A program made the translations under genes and the position numbers. The notes under the pieces are model-generated. The model saw only the letters and a program-made list of their open reading frames with translations, was not told the origin of the DNA and made no database searches. From the NCBI RefSeq assembly GCF_015207425.1, contig NZ_JADEWZ010000010.1, positions 62,001 through 126,000 of the forward strand: 64,000 nt of DNA, written 5' to 3'. The DNA comes from Lusitaniella coriacea LEGE 07157. Its GTDB lineage: Bacteria; Cyanobacteriota; Cyanobacteriia; Cyanobacteriales; Spirulinaceae. This document shows, piece after piece, positions 56,689-64,000 of the stretch; position 1 is the first letter of the stretch; the number at the start of each line of letters is the position of its first letter.

Positions 56689-57516
56689 TCACCCCGTCTC
56701 CCCCTGAAGAGATCGCGCCCAAAGTGCCAGAACGCTAATAAATAAAATTCCCATCCCACCCGCTACGGGATTGCCATCTACGCCAGTAATCCAATCAGAA
56801 ACGCGGTTGGTGTAGCGAAGGATTTGACCGATATTGAGAATGTAATAGCCCCAAACTAACCCGGCGTGCAAGCCAATTGTAATGCCCAAACGCCCTCGGC
56901 GCGATCGCTTTGCCCAAACGAGAGCGAGTCCTAAAATAATTAAACCGGGAAACTGCGGTAGGGTGCGAATCACCTCTGAGATGGGTTTGAGGAAGTGTAG
57001 GGTTGCATAAGCAAGAGCATCCGTCCAGAGGGCGGTTTTTGGGGAGTAATCCCGTTCGAGTTCGTCCAGTAACCAGCCGCGAAAAACCAATTCTTCAGCA
57101 AAACCAATTCCTAACGCGCTGAGGAATCCCTCTGCAATGGTTTGTCCTAAATTGGATGCGGATTGAAATTGCACCCATCCCAACCCCGCCATCAGTGCAA
57201 AGAGTGCAAAGGTGAGTAATAGCCCAATACTCAACCCATTGAGCAGATCGATCCCGTTGCGGCGACTCAATTCTAAACCGTAGTGTTTAAAAATTCGCGG
57301 CTCTCGGCAAACGTATTGACCCCAAAAGTGCAGCAAAACGATAAAAAGGATCGCGAGCAATCCCATTGTGAGGATGGTTGTGAGGTTAGGATCGTGCCGG
57401 AAAATGAGGAATAGGGGAAGGGCAAAAGGCAACCAAATCCCCAGAAGCGCGATCGCGAAAAGCCCCAGCCGAAGGGGAGTGGGGAACGCAGCAATCCGAC
57501 GAAATTTAAGTTTCAA
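56689..57516 (-). CDS. CPBP family intramembrane metalloprotease
   Basis: The 275 residues contain several membrane helices and the CPBP/CAAX motifs: EELVFRGWLLDELERD (EExxxR) and a C-terminal HAGLVWGYYILN. Membrane proteases of this class cut or process peptides and prenylated substrates. It sits 9 bases downstream of clpS on the same strand, so the two are co-transcribed; function is otherwise unknown. Confidence 0.92.
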   Translation of the reverse strand: MKLKFRRIAAFPTPLRLGLFAIALLGIWLPFALPLFLIFRHDPNLTTILTMGLLAILFIVLLHFWGQYVCREPRIFKHYGLELSRRNGIDLLNGLSIGLLLTFALFALMAGLGWVQFQSASNLGQTIAEGFLSALGIGFAEELVFRGWLLDELERDYSPKTALWTDALAYATLHFLKPISEVIRTLPQFPGLIILGLALVWAKRSRRGRLGITIGLHAGLVWGYYILNIGQILRYTNRVSDWITGVDGNPVAGGMGILFISVLALWARSLQGETG

Positions 57517-57524
57517 GATTTAAT

Positions 57525-57818
57525 TTAATCGTCCGGTTCGATGGTGCTGGTTAAGCCGTGGTTTTTCAAAGTTTCGCAGTAAAACTCAGCGTGTTCCAAC
57601 GCGCAGGTGATGACCAAAGCCATCCCGTTATTATGAGCTTCCATCATAATATTGACCGCTTGTGCCTGGGTCATTCCCGCCACGGTTTTCATTAACGTTT
57701 GGGTGACATACTCCATTGAATTAACATCGTCGTTGTGGAGTAGAACGCGATAGCGAGGTGCGGGTTTGCGGACGGTGGATGTGGAACTTGTAGGTTTAGT
57801 CAGCACTTCAGTAGACAC
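57525..57818 (-). CDS. clpS: ATP-dependent Clp protease adaptor ClpS
   Basis: The 97-residue protein has the ClpS core: YRVLLHNDDVNSMEYVTQTL, VNIMMEAHNNGMALVITCAL and HAEFYCETLKNHGL. It delivers N-end-rule substrates to ClpAP-type proteases (ClpC in cyanobacteria). Residues near the N-degron pocket are conserved. It is followed by the CPBP protease gene. Confidence 0.97.
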   Translation of the reverse strand: MSTEVLTKPTSSTSTVRKPAPRYRVLLHNDDVNSMEYVTQTLMKTVAGMTQAQAVNIMMEAHNNGMALVITCALEHAEFYCETLKNHGLTSTIEPDD

Positions 57819-57940
57819 GATTTTCCTCCTTCAAATTGACAAACAAGATCGACGCGCGATCGGTGTCGCGCCTATTTTAAAAATACTAACTTGAAATGAG
57901 AAAACAGGGCATCCGCGATCGCGCCCATAAATTCTCACTC

Positions 57941-57985
57941 CTATCAAATCCGCTTGAATCTCCCCAGTTGGGGCTAACACGGAGA
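57941..57985. repeat. Family A repeat end, inverted
   Basis: CTATCAAATCCGCTTGAATC (57941-57960) and the following CCCCAGTTGGGG hairpin followed by CTAACACGG match the inverted right half of family A. Confidence 0.6.
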
Positions 57986-58196
57986 CACGGAGACACGGAG
58001 ACGCGGGGACACGGAGACACGGCACTTCGACACGCTCAGTGACCGGGGGACACGGGGACGCGGGGACACGGGGACACGGCACTTCGACACGCTCAGTGAC
58101 CGGGGGACACGGAGATACGGAGATACGGAGATACGGCACTTCGACACGCTCAGTGACCGGGAGACACGGAGACACGGAGACACGGAGATACGGAGA
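57977..58196. repeat. 57-bp tandem repeat array with octamer satellite
   Basis: A 27-base core starting GGCACTTCGACACGCTCAGT repeats at 58021, 58078 and 58135, an exact 57-bp period. Each core is followed by three to four octamers of the ACACGGAG/ATACGGAG type; further octamers precede the first core. The 57-bp length is divisible by three, so a long open frame exists in every copy, but I do not think it is coding. Confidence 0.9.
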
Positions 58197-58233
58197 AAGA
58201 ATCGATCCACAAATTGAAAACTGACAGACGGCT
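58190..58233. repeat. Right end of the 14-bp-TIR element (CTAGTGG family)
   Basis: GGAGAAAGAATCGATCCACA followed by AATTGAAAACTGACAGAC matches the right end of the 248-bp element at 9234-9481. Confidence 0.65.
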
Positions 58234-58237
58234 ACTC

Positions 58238-60007
58238 TCAATCAATCCGACGACCGCTCAACGCCACCCGAAACCCAATACTACTATCATCCACATCTGG
58301 GTCGTATTTCAGGCGAGATGCGCAGCGACAATCATCGGGATTCGCCAACCACGCACCACCGCGCAGCAGCCTAGGAGAGCGTCTATTGTGCGCCAGCCAA
58401 GGCGTTCCATCCCCCGGCGCTCCCTTATAATCCTCATGCCAACAATCCGCACACCATTCTCGAACATTACCGTGCATATCGTATAATCCAAAAGCATTGG
58501 GAAAAAATTCGCCCACATCGGTTGTTTGTTCGCGATAAATTCCCTTAGAAGCCCTCACATTAATATCGCGTCCATTGTAATTTGCTAAATCCGTTGTTAT
58601 CGTTTCCCCAAAATGAAATGGGGTCGCAGTTCCCCCGCGACAAGCATATTCCCATTCCGCTTCGCTGGGAAGGCGATAGGGCTTCCCGGTTTGTCCTGAT
58701 AACCGCCCACAAAACTGCTCCGCTTCATACCACGAAACTTGCTCGACAGGGCGATTTTTTCCCTTGAAGCGAGACGGATTATTCCCCATCACCATTTCCC
58801 ACTGCGCCTGGGTAATCGGATACTTGCTCAGAAAAAAAGGTTTGAGCCTCACTCTGTGTTGCGGACTTTCCTCCTTATTTCCTTCCCATTCGGACGAACC
58901 CATCCAAAAAATCCCCCCAGGAATGCAAACCATTTCCAGGGAAACGCCATTATCAAAATCTTCCTTAAAATACTCCGCTTTGCCAGGAAAACGCTGTAGT
59001 TCTACATTTTTGCGAAATAACTTCTGTTGCAATTGAACCATCACACTCTCAAACTCAAAACTTTGTAGGGGTGAAGTTTGGGTTTGAAAAGTTGTTGGAC
59101 TAAAGATCGCTCTACTTTTCCGTTGCATCGGGATAGAAGCTTGCAGCGCAACCATCACCTCCTCTGCGGTTCCCCAGCGATCGCGCAAAGAATTTTGTAC
59201 CATCTTATCCAAAATCTTCCCCAATTCCGGACTAATCGGATTATTCATCAAATACTGTCGCCACGCCCACTTTCCTTCATAAAGATCGAACAAATCAAAC
59301 GGAGACATTTGCACAAGCAGGTGTAAGCAGGTTGCCCCTAAACTATAAATATCGCTAGCAAACGTGGCTTTACCCTTAAGCTGTTCGGGAGCAACGTATT
59401 CCGCACTGCCAATCGTGGTTCCGGTTTTCGCTAAAGCCGTTGCTGTGGCGTACTTTGCCGCACCAAAATCCACTAATACCAATCGTTTATCCTGACGACG
59501 GCAGATAATATTTTCCGGTTTAATATCCCGGTGAATGACCTCCCCTTGGTGGAGAAATTGCAAAACCGGAAGCAAATCTTTTAACACATCTCTAATTTGA
59601 GCCTCCTTAAAAACCCCCTGTTCCTTCAGTTCTTGGGCTAGGTTTTTCCCGTCAATAAATTCTTGAACGATATATTGGCAATTATCTTGTTTTACGCGAT
59701 CGTAGAGAGTAGGAATTTGAGGATGAGTGCCAACTTGTTCTAAGCGAATTGCTTCGAGTTCAAAGAGTTCGGCAGCTTTTTGAGAATCGTTTTGTCCTGC
59801 GGGATAGAATTGCTTGATGACGCAGCGAGGACGGGAGGGTTTTTGTTCGTCCTCCACGAGATAAGTTCGTCCAAAACCCCCTTGACCAATGAGCTTGAGG
59901 GGACGGTAACGATTGCCCAGAAGTAGCTTTGTGCCGCAAGTTTGACAGAAATTGTTATTCGGTGGATTGCGTGGCTGAGTGCAAGCGGGATTGAAGCAAT
60001 AGCTCAT
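58238..60007 (-). CDS. Serine/threonine kinase fused to FGE-sulfatase-like domain, with zinc ribbon
   Basis: The 589 residues have a zinc-ribbon start (CFNPACTQP and CQTCG, residues 4-25), a Hanks-type kinase (about 33-290: IGQGGFGRTYLVEDE, VIHRDIKPEN, LVLVDFGAA, APEQLKGKATFASDIYSLGA), a linker, and a formylglycine-generating-like C-terminal domain (about 350-585: EMVCIPGGIFWMGSSEWEGN, RLPSEAEWEYACRGG, DMHGNVREWC, GGAWLANPDDCRCASRLKYD). Domain order zinc ribbon-kinase-FGE is typical of cyanobacteria. Start at ATG 60007 fits well. Confidence 0.93.
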   Translation of the reverse strand: MSYCFNPACTQPRNPPNNNFCQTCGTKLLLGNRYRPLKLIGQGGFGRTYLVEDEQKPSRPRCVIKQFYPAGQNDSQKAAELFELEAIRLEQVGTHPQIPTLYDRVKQDNCQYIVQEFIDGKNLAQELKEQGVFKEAQIRDVLKDLLPVLQFLHQGEVIHRDIKPENIICRRQDKRLVLVDFGAAKYATATALAKTGTTIGSAEYVAPEQLKGKATFASDIYSLGATCLHLLVQMSPFDLFDLYEGKWAWRQYLMNNPISPELGKILDKMVQNSLRDRWGTAEEVMVALQASIPMQRKSRAIFSPTTFQTQTSPLQSFEFESVMVQLQQKLFRKNVELQRFPGKAEYFKEDFDNGVSLEMVCIPGGIFWMGSSEWEGNKEESPQHRVRLKPFFLSKYPITQAQWEMVMGNNPSRFKGKNRPVEQVSWYEAEQFCGRLSGQTGKPYRLPSEAEWEYACRGGTATPFHFGETITTDLANYNGRDINVRASKGIYREQTTDVGEFFPNAFGLYDMHGNVREWCADCWHEDYKGAPGDGTPWLAHNRRSPRLLRGGAWLANPDDCRCASRLKYDPDVDDSSIGFRVALSGRRID

Positions 60008-60112
60008 CGTTTAAGGATGCGGTGGTTCTATTCCCATTGTGCCATTGTCCTCCGTGGGGATAGGGACAGGAGTTCTACAATACGAGTACCACAGGAAGTC
60101 AAGGAGCGTGCC

Positions 60113-60694
60113 ATGACAGTCGCAACGAAAAAACTCTCCTTTGCCGAATATCTCCAGTACGACGACGGTACGGACACAGTATATGAATTAGTAAAGGGAA
60201 AATTAATTCCCATGAGTTTGGGTACGGGAAAGCACAGCGGAATCACTAAATTCTTAGAACGAGGATTTGATGACGCGATCGCGAAAATCGTTGAAAATTG
60301 GACAACACAACGGTTTGCTGTTGGCGTGCGTTCGCCTCGTGGGGGACGTTGGGACACCTCAAGAATTCCCGATATCGTCGCTCTTCCCATCCCCCAGTGG
60401 GAAAGTCTTGCCAATCGAGAAGCAGTTATCGAATTCAACGAACCCCCTCCCCTTCTCGTCGTGGAAGTGGTCAGCAAATCGACGCAAACCACAGACTACC
60501 GCAGCAAGCGTTCTGAGTACGCCGTTCTTGAAATTCCCGAATATTGGATCGTTGACCCGCTTCAGGATGTTATTACAGTTTGTACGCTGGTGGAGGGGTT
60601 TTACGATGCTACCGAGTTTCGAGGGGAAGAATCCATTATCTCTCTCACCTTTCCAGAATTAGCGTTGACTGCGGCACAAGTTCTTGGGGATTAA
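60113..60694 (+). CDS. Uma2 family endonuclease-like protein
   Basis: From ATG 60113 after AAGGAGCGTGCC the protein has 193 residues with the Uma2/DUF820 core: SFAEYLQYDDGTDTVYELVK, RIPDIVALPIPQ with the catalytic Asp, and PLLVVEVVSKSTQTTDYRSK with the Glu-x-Val and Lys. The fold is a PD-(D/E)XK nuclease. The family is expanded in cyanobacteria and its function is unknown. It precedes xisI by 63 bases on the same strand. Confidence 0.93.
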   Translation: MTVATKKLSFAEYLQYDDGTDTVYELVKGKLIPMSLGTGKHSGITKFLERGFDDAIAKIVENWTTQRFAVGVRSPRGGRWDTSRIPDIVALPIPQWESLANREAVIEFNEPPPLLVVEVVSKSTQTTDYRSKRSEYAVLEIPEYWIVDPLQDVITVCTLVEGFYDATEFRGEESIISLTFPELALTAAQVLGD

Positions 60695-60757
60695 TGTTAT
60701 GAGTTCAAATGTGGGATCGCGCATTCTCTTAAACTCAAATAAGGAAGGCACGAGCCG

Positions 60758-61093
60758 ATGGATGAGTTAGCTTGGTATCGAGATATTCTACAAGCCATCG
60801 TTCATCAATACGCTCAGTTTACCCCCAGTCACGGACAAATTGAAGCGCTAGCAATTTGTGATATTCCCTCTGATAATTATCTGTTAATCGATACGGGGTG
60901 GGATAATACGGGACGAGTTCACGCCGTTGTATTTCATCTGCGCTTGGTGGGAGATGAAATCTGGCTGGAAGTAGACGGAACAACCCCAGGTATTGCCCAA
61001 GAGTTGCTGGAACATGGGGTTGAGAAGGAAGATATTATTTTGGGGTTTTATCGTCCTGAGAGAAGAAAGATTGTCGATTTTTCGTTGGCGTAG
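60758..61093 (+). CDS. xisI: XisI family protein
   Basis: The 111-residue protein matches the XisI (fdxN element excision controlling) family: YRDILQAIVHQYAQFTPSHG, DNTGRVHAVVFHLRL, DEIWLEVDGTTPGIAQELLE and GFYRPERR. In Nostoc, XisI works with XisH and XisF; no xisH is near here, but an Uma2 gene of related nuclease fold sits in the usual xisH position. Outside fdxN elements the XisHI proteins are common and their function is unclear. Confidence 0.92.
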   Translation: MDELAWYRDILQAIVHQYAQFTPSHGQIEALAICDIPSDNYLLIDTGWDNTGRVHAVVFHLRLVGDEIWLEVDGTTPGIAQELLEHGVEKEDIILGFYRPERRKIVDFSLA

Positions 61094-61231
61094 GAGATCG
61101 CGCTATTGTCTTGGAGAATATCAATCTGATGTTAACCGTTGAGACGATCTTTGCTTGGTTGAAGATTTCGGGAAGTTAGCGGCAGAAGATGAGCGCGATC
61201 GCTGATTTCAATGTTTCTAGTCTTACATCAA

Positions 61232-61972
61232 TCAATGATTTTCTAGAGTGTATCGCATTAATGTATTGTGTTGTAATTGAGAAATAAGTAAGGCTGGCTT
61301 TTCTTGAATATTTCTTTGAATATTACCAAGGCGCTCAATAACTTGCTGGGGAGTATTGATTTCCCTACTAACAATCATTTTTTTTAGGTTCCTTAAATAA
61401 TTATTCGCTATCGAGCGAGACAATAATTTATCACATTGTTTCTTTGTCAATCCTTCACATCTTGGATCGGTCAGCAGAACGTCTTCAAATATTCTATCAT
61501 TGCCAAATATTCCTTCAATCTCCCTGATTAATTTTTCAAAGTTTCGATGTAACTCTCTTTCTGGTTCTTGTGTTGTGTCTTCTCCACTTGGCTTGCTTAT
61601 TTTTGCTTCTTCGATCTCTAGAATTTTTATCGCTTCTATTAACTGACTTTCTCCACTAGAAAAGAAATCGAAATCTCCACCAGCAAGAGGTCTCCTACTA
61701 GAAACAACTCCTTCATCAGCGAGAGGTTCTTCATTAGAAAGAATTTCTCTTATTTGCATCAATAAAGATTTAGCTATCAGGAGAGATGATTGTCTGTTAC
61801 AAAAATCTGGTGGTGGATTTTTGTAACATCTTGGATCGGTTAGCTTCACTATTTCATAAACAGCATCAGAAAAATTATCTATAATGTTTTGCGCTTTTCC
61901 TCTATCTTCCCTTTCGGACTGAATCAATCCTTCTTTAAGCTCTATTTTTTCGATCGCTTCTATTAATCTCAT
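61232..61972 (-). CDS. Unknown protein with two LTDPRC repeat modules, 246 aa
   Basis: I do not recognise this family. The protein is an internal duplication: MRLIEAIEKIELKEG... and QLIEAIKILEIEEAK... each start a module of about 100-120 residues, with VKLTDPRCYKNPPPDFCNRQ and VLLTDPRCEGLTKKQCDKLL at equivalent positions, so LTDPRC and a second Cys seven to eight residues on are conserved. Both modules end in a long helix (LLMQIREIL, NNYLRNLKKMI). It is mostly helical and cytosolic. It lies 14 bases after the STAND/WD40 gene on the same strand, suggesting functional coupling. Confidence 0.75.
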   Translation of the reverse strand: MRLIEAIEKIELKEGLIQSEREDRGKAQNIIDNFSDAVYEIVKLTDPRCYKNPPPDFCNRQSSLLIAKSLLMQIREILSNEEPLADEGVVSSRRPLAGGDFDFFSSGESQLIEAIKILEIEEAKISKPSGEDTTQEPERELHRNFEKLIREIEGIFGNDRIFEDVLLTDPRCEGLTKKQCDKLLSRSIANNYLRNLKKMIVSREINTPQQVIERLGNIQRNIQEKPALLISQLQHNTLMRYTLENH

Positions 61973-61986
61973 GTCTTTTTTTTATA

Positions 61987-64000
61987 TTAAATTGTGCAAA
62001 TTTTATTGATTTTTTGCTTCTCTTCTTTAAATTTTTCTTGGTTTTTTACATACTCCTTCAATCTATCACAACTATAATTCATAAGAGTGGTTAAATTTAA
62101 TTGTTTCAATTTTTCCTGATTGTCAATTCTCCAAATTCTTATCGTTTTATCTTCACTAGCAGATATTAATACTTCTCCTTCTGGGTCAGTGGGATGAAAT
62201 TTAGCAGACATAATTTCGTCTTTATGACCTTTCAGATTTTCTATCATCTTCAAATTTGATAAAGACCAGACTTTGATACCTTGATAAACTCCTGCGGAAA
62301 CAATTTTCTCGCCATTTGAGCTAAAATCCAAGCCGTGAGAAGAATCTTCATCGCTCATAACTATTGTTTGGTGACTCCCTTTTTCTAAATCCCATATTTT
62401 GATTTTATTTCCATAAAGGCTGCTAGATGCCAATATATTATGTTTTGCAGGATTGAATTTAACAGAACTAGCTTGTCGGTGACTGCCAATTGGTTCGATT
62501 TCGTCGCTACTCAAGTTCCATATTTTTACTTCTGAAGCACTTGTAAAAGCAATTTTAGAGCCATCATGATTGAAATCTAGATTGAGAATGGCTTGCTGAG
62601 GTGGAGCCTCCCTAATTGGTCTTCCTTCTTCAATATCCCAAATGATTATTTTCCCATCAGCACTGGTTGATGCAATAAAATTTGTATTGAGGGGATGAAA
62701 TTTAATATCGTAAAGTGAAGCAGAGTGTTTTAATATTTTCTTGAGTGTTAAATTTTTATCCCAAACCTTAATCGTTGTATCGCTACTAGCAGAAACAATT
62801 GTTTGGTTATCAGGACTAAATTCTATACCCCAAATTGGTTTTTTGTGAGCCTGCTGTCCCGTGATTTTTTTATGCAACTTCCCCTCTGGACTCCGAAGCC
62901 AAATCTGACCATCTCGATCGCCAGACATGATAAATTTACCATCAGGACTAAAATCAACTGAACTAAGAACGCTATTGTGCTGCAATCGATTGACTTCCTT
63001 AATTTGAGCAACGATAGATTTAATCCTTCTGAATTCTTCTGAATTTTGTTTTCTCGTTTTTTCGATTTCACGCAGTGCTTCTACACTAGCTATCAAAGCT
63101 TCAAGTTGATTGCCAGTTTCTAAAAGTTGTTTTGCTTTACCAATTAGAAATCCGATCGCGGCTGCATCGCTGGCTGCTTTTTGGGTATAAAGCGTTCCTC
63201 CTGCTCCTAAGAGACAAGCAACAACGACTCCTGCGGCGATCGCGGATATTGTTGCTCGCTTCTGTACTTTAACCCTCGCTTCCGCCTCTTGTGTGCGTCC
63301 CTGTTCCGCTTCCGCTCTTTTTTCCGCCTCAACCTTCATCTCCAATTCTGCTAATGCTCTCGCTTCTGCTTCTTTGGCGCGTTCTTCCTCCGCTTTCGCC
63401 TTGGCTTCTGCGGCTGCAAGTTTTTCTTGCTGTTCTCGTTCCCTCTGTGCCAAACTCGCTTCAATAAACGCTTCGGATTCTTCAGATAAGCGGGGATGAG
63501 TCTCTCGTCGCCACTCCACCACATCGCTTAAGCGCAACCCCCCTAACAGCGCCTCCTCCGAACGATTGTAACGATCGCGCCATTCCAGAAAATCAGCCTC
63601 AAACCGCCGCTTCAAGCGAATTGCATCCCGATTCTCTTCAATCCACTTTTTGAGCATTTCCCACTTGGAGAGTAAGGCTTCGTGGGTGACTTCCACGTAG
63701 GTGATAAACTCGTCGCGTCCTTTCTTATCGGTTGTCACGAATAGCAAGCGGTGTTTGGCGAGCTGTCCTAGAAGTTTTTCCAACTGTTCTGACGAGTCTG
63801 TAACGGCGTTTAAACTCTCCTTCGTCACTCTGCGCCGCGTGACAGTTTCCCCTTCTCCCAACTCCACCAATTCGAGAAAGAGTCGTCGCACGCAAGCTTG
63901 CTGCGCGTCAGAACTCAGACTGTTGTAGATCGAGTTTGCGCTTTTGTCCAATGCGCCGCCAACTTTCCCAATTTGTTCGTATCCTTGCCAAGTTAAGTGG
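61987..64000 (-). CDS. STAND NTPase-type WD40 repeat protein, C-terminal part (runs off window)
   Basis: The frame is open to the window edge (HLTWQGYEQIGKVGGALDKS before the first in-window start at 63951), so the N-terminus is missing. What is present starts with the end of a novel STAND region (VRRLFLELVELGEGETVTRR, VTHEALLSKWEMLKKWIEEN), then a helical RLS domain, a charged coiled coil (about 175-235), one membrane helix (TISAIAAGVVVACLLGAGGT) and seven WD40 repeats forming one propeller (about 315-615), ending in the usual SCDRLKEYVKN tail. STAND proteins act as signal-triggered switches, several of them antiviral sensors. ATPase motifs lie outside the window. Confidence 0.9.
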   Translation of the reverse strand, partial: HLTWQGYEQIGKVGGALDKSANSIYNSLSSDAQQACVRRLFLELVELGEGETVTRRRVTKESLNAVTDSSEQLEKLLGQLAKHRLLFVTTDKKGRDEFITYVEVTHEALLSKWEMLKKWIEENRDAIRLKRRFEADFLEWRDRYNRSEEALLGGLRLSDVVEWRRETHPRLSEESEAFIEASLAQREREQQEKLAAAEAKAKAEEERAKEAEARALAELEMKVEAEKRAEAEQGRTQEAEARVKVQKRATISAIAAGVVVACLLGAGGTLYTQKAASDAAAIGFLIGKAKQLLETGNQLEALIASVEALREIEKTRKQNSEEFRRIKSIVAQIKEVNRLQHNSVLSSVDFSPDGKFIMSGDRDGQIWLRSPEGKLHKKITGQQAHKKPIWGIEFSPDNQTIVSASSDTTIKVWDKNLTLKKILKHSASLYDIKFHPLNTNFIASTSADGKIIIWDIEEGRPIREAPPQQAILNLDFNHDGSKIAFTSASEVKIWNLSSDEIEPIGSHRQASSVKFNPAKHNILASSSLYGNKIKIWDLEKGSHQTIVMSDEDSSHGLDFSSNGEKIVSAGVYQGIKVWSLSNLKMIENLKGHKDEIMSAKFHPTDPEGEVLISASEDKTIRIWRIDNQEKLKQLNLTTLMNYSCDRLKEYVKNQEKFKEEKQKINKICTI

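Noticed and set aside
57831-58241. Long minus-strand frame reading RVEVPCPRVPASPCPPVTE repeats
   Set aside because: It is only the translation of the 57-bp tandem repeat and octamer satellite; period 57 is a multiple of three, so all copies stay open. No ribosome site or protein-like composition.
59942-60112. Longer N-terminus of the Uma2 protein from 59942
   Set aside because: The extra 57 residues lie upstream of a strong AAGGAG site before ATG 60113 and overlap the start of the divergent kinase gene; homologues begin at the later Met.

Overview
This 64-kb window is a piece of a cyanobacterial chromosome. Evidence: very frequent HIP1-type GCGATCGC sites; a ferredoxin-NADP reductase with an N-terminal phycobilisome-linker (CpcD) domain; a redox-type phosphoribulokinase; Ycf46 and Ycf35 homologues; a cyanobacterial aldehyde deformylating oxygenase; and many families seen mainly in cyanobacteria. 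Long repeat-filled intergenic regions and a large haemagglutinin-like exoprotein suggest a filamentous, mat-type (Oscillatoriales/Spirulinales-like) organism; that placement is inference.

Layout. 1-9.1 kb: truncated GAF sensor, small-protein candidate, membrane-anchored proline-rich protein, TIGR04376 protein, prk and petH (divergent, around a strong palindrome), ftsH, methylenetetrahydrofolate reductase. 9.2-9.5 kb: nested foldback elements. 9.9-15.6 kb: a tightly coupled sensory operon (amino-acid-type binding protein, hybrid histidine kinase, GAF-adenylate cyclase, CheY-like regulator). 15.7-19.5 kb: haemagglutinin-type exoprotein split by a one-base frameshift. 19.6-27.3 kb: GFA protein, glgA-ycf46-ycf35 cluster, a highly structured non-coding segment (best novel RNA candidate), Spy-like protein, aroQ, 46-aa protein, cinA. 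27.6-33 kb: phosphoesterase, ECF sigma/anti-sigma pair, DoxX, histidine kinase. 33-38 kb: two glycosyltransferases sharing an unusual accessory domain. 38-45.4 kb: TPR proteins, NfeD-flotillin-flotillin cluster, rhodanese and hrcA. 45.6-50.5 kb: epimerase, decayed gene, lone sugar permease, ado and a B12-radical SAM gene with a hairpin against its start codon. 50.7-61 kb: CHAT-TPR protein, large carotenoid oxygenase, CPBP protease, clpS, kinase-FGE fusion, Uma2 and XisI. 61.2-64 kb: a STAND/WD40 protein running off the window edge, followed by a new-looking duplicated protein.

Intergenic DNA is dominated by dispersed foldback (MITE-like) families, octanucleotide satellites based on GGGGACAC/GGAGACAC, and a 57-bp tandem repeat. 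The strongest leads are the structured RNA at about 24.18-24.56 kb, the hairpin at 48.85-48.89 kb, the sensory operon, the STAND/WD40 plus LTDPRC pair, and the shared glycosyltransferase accessory domain.
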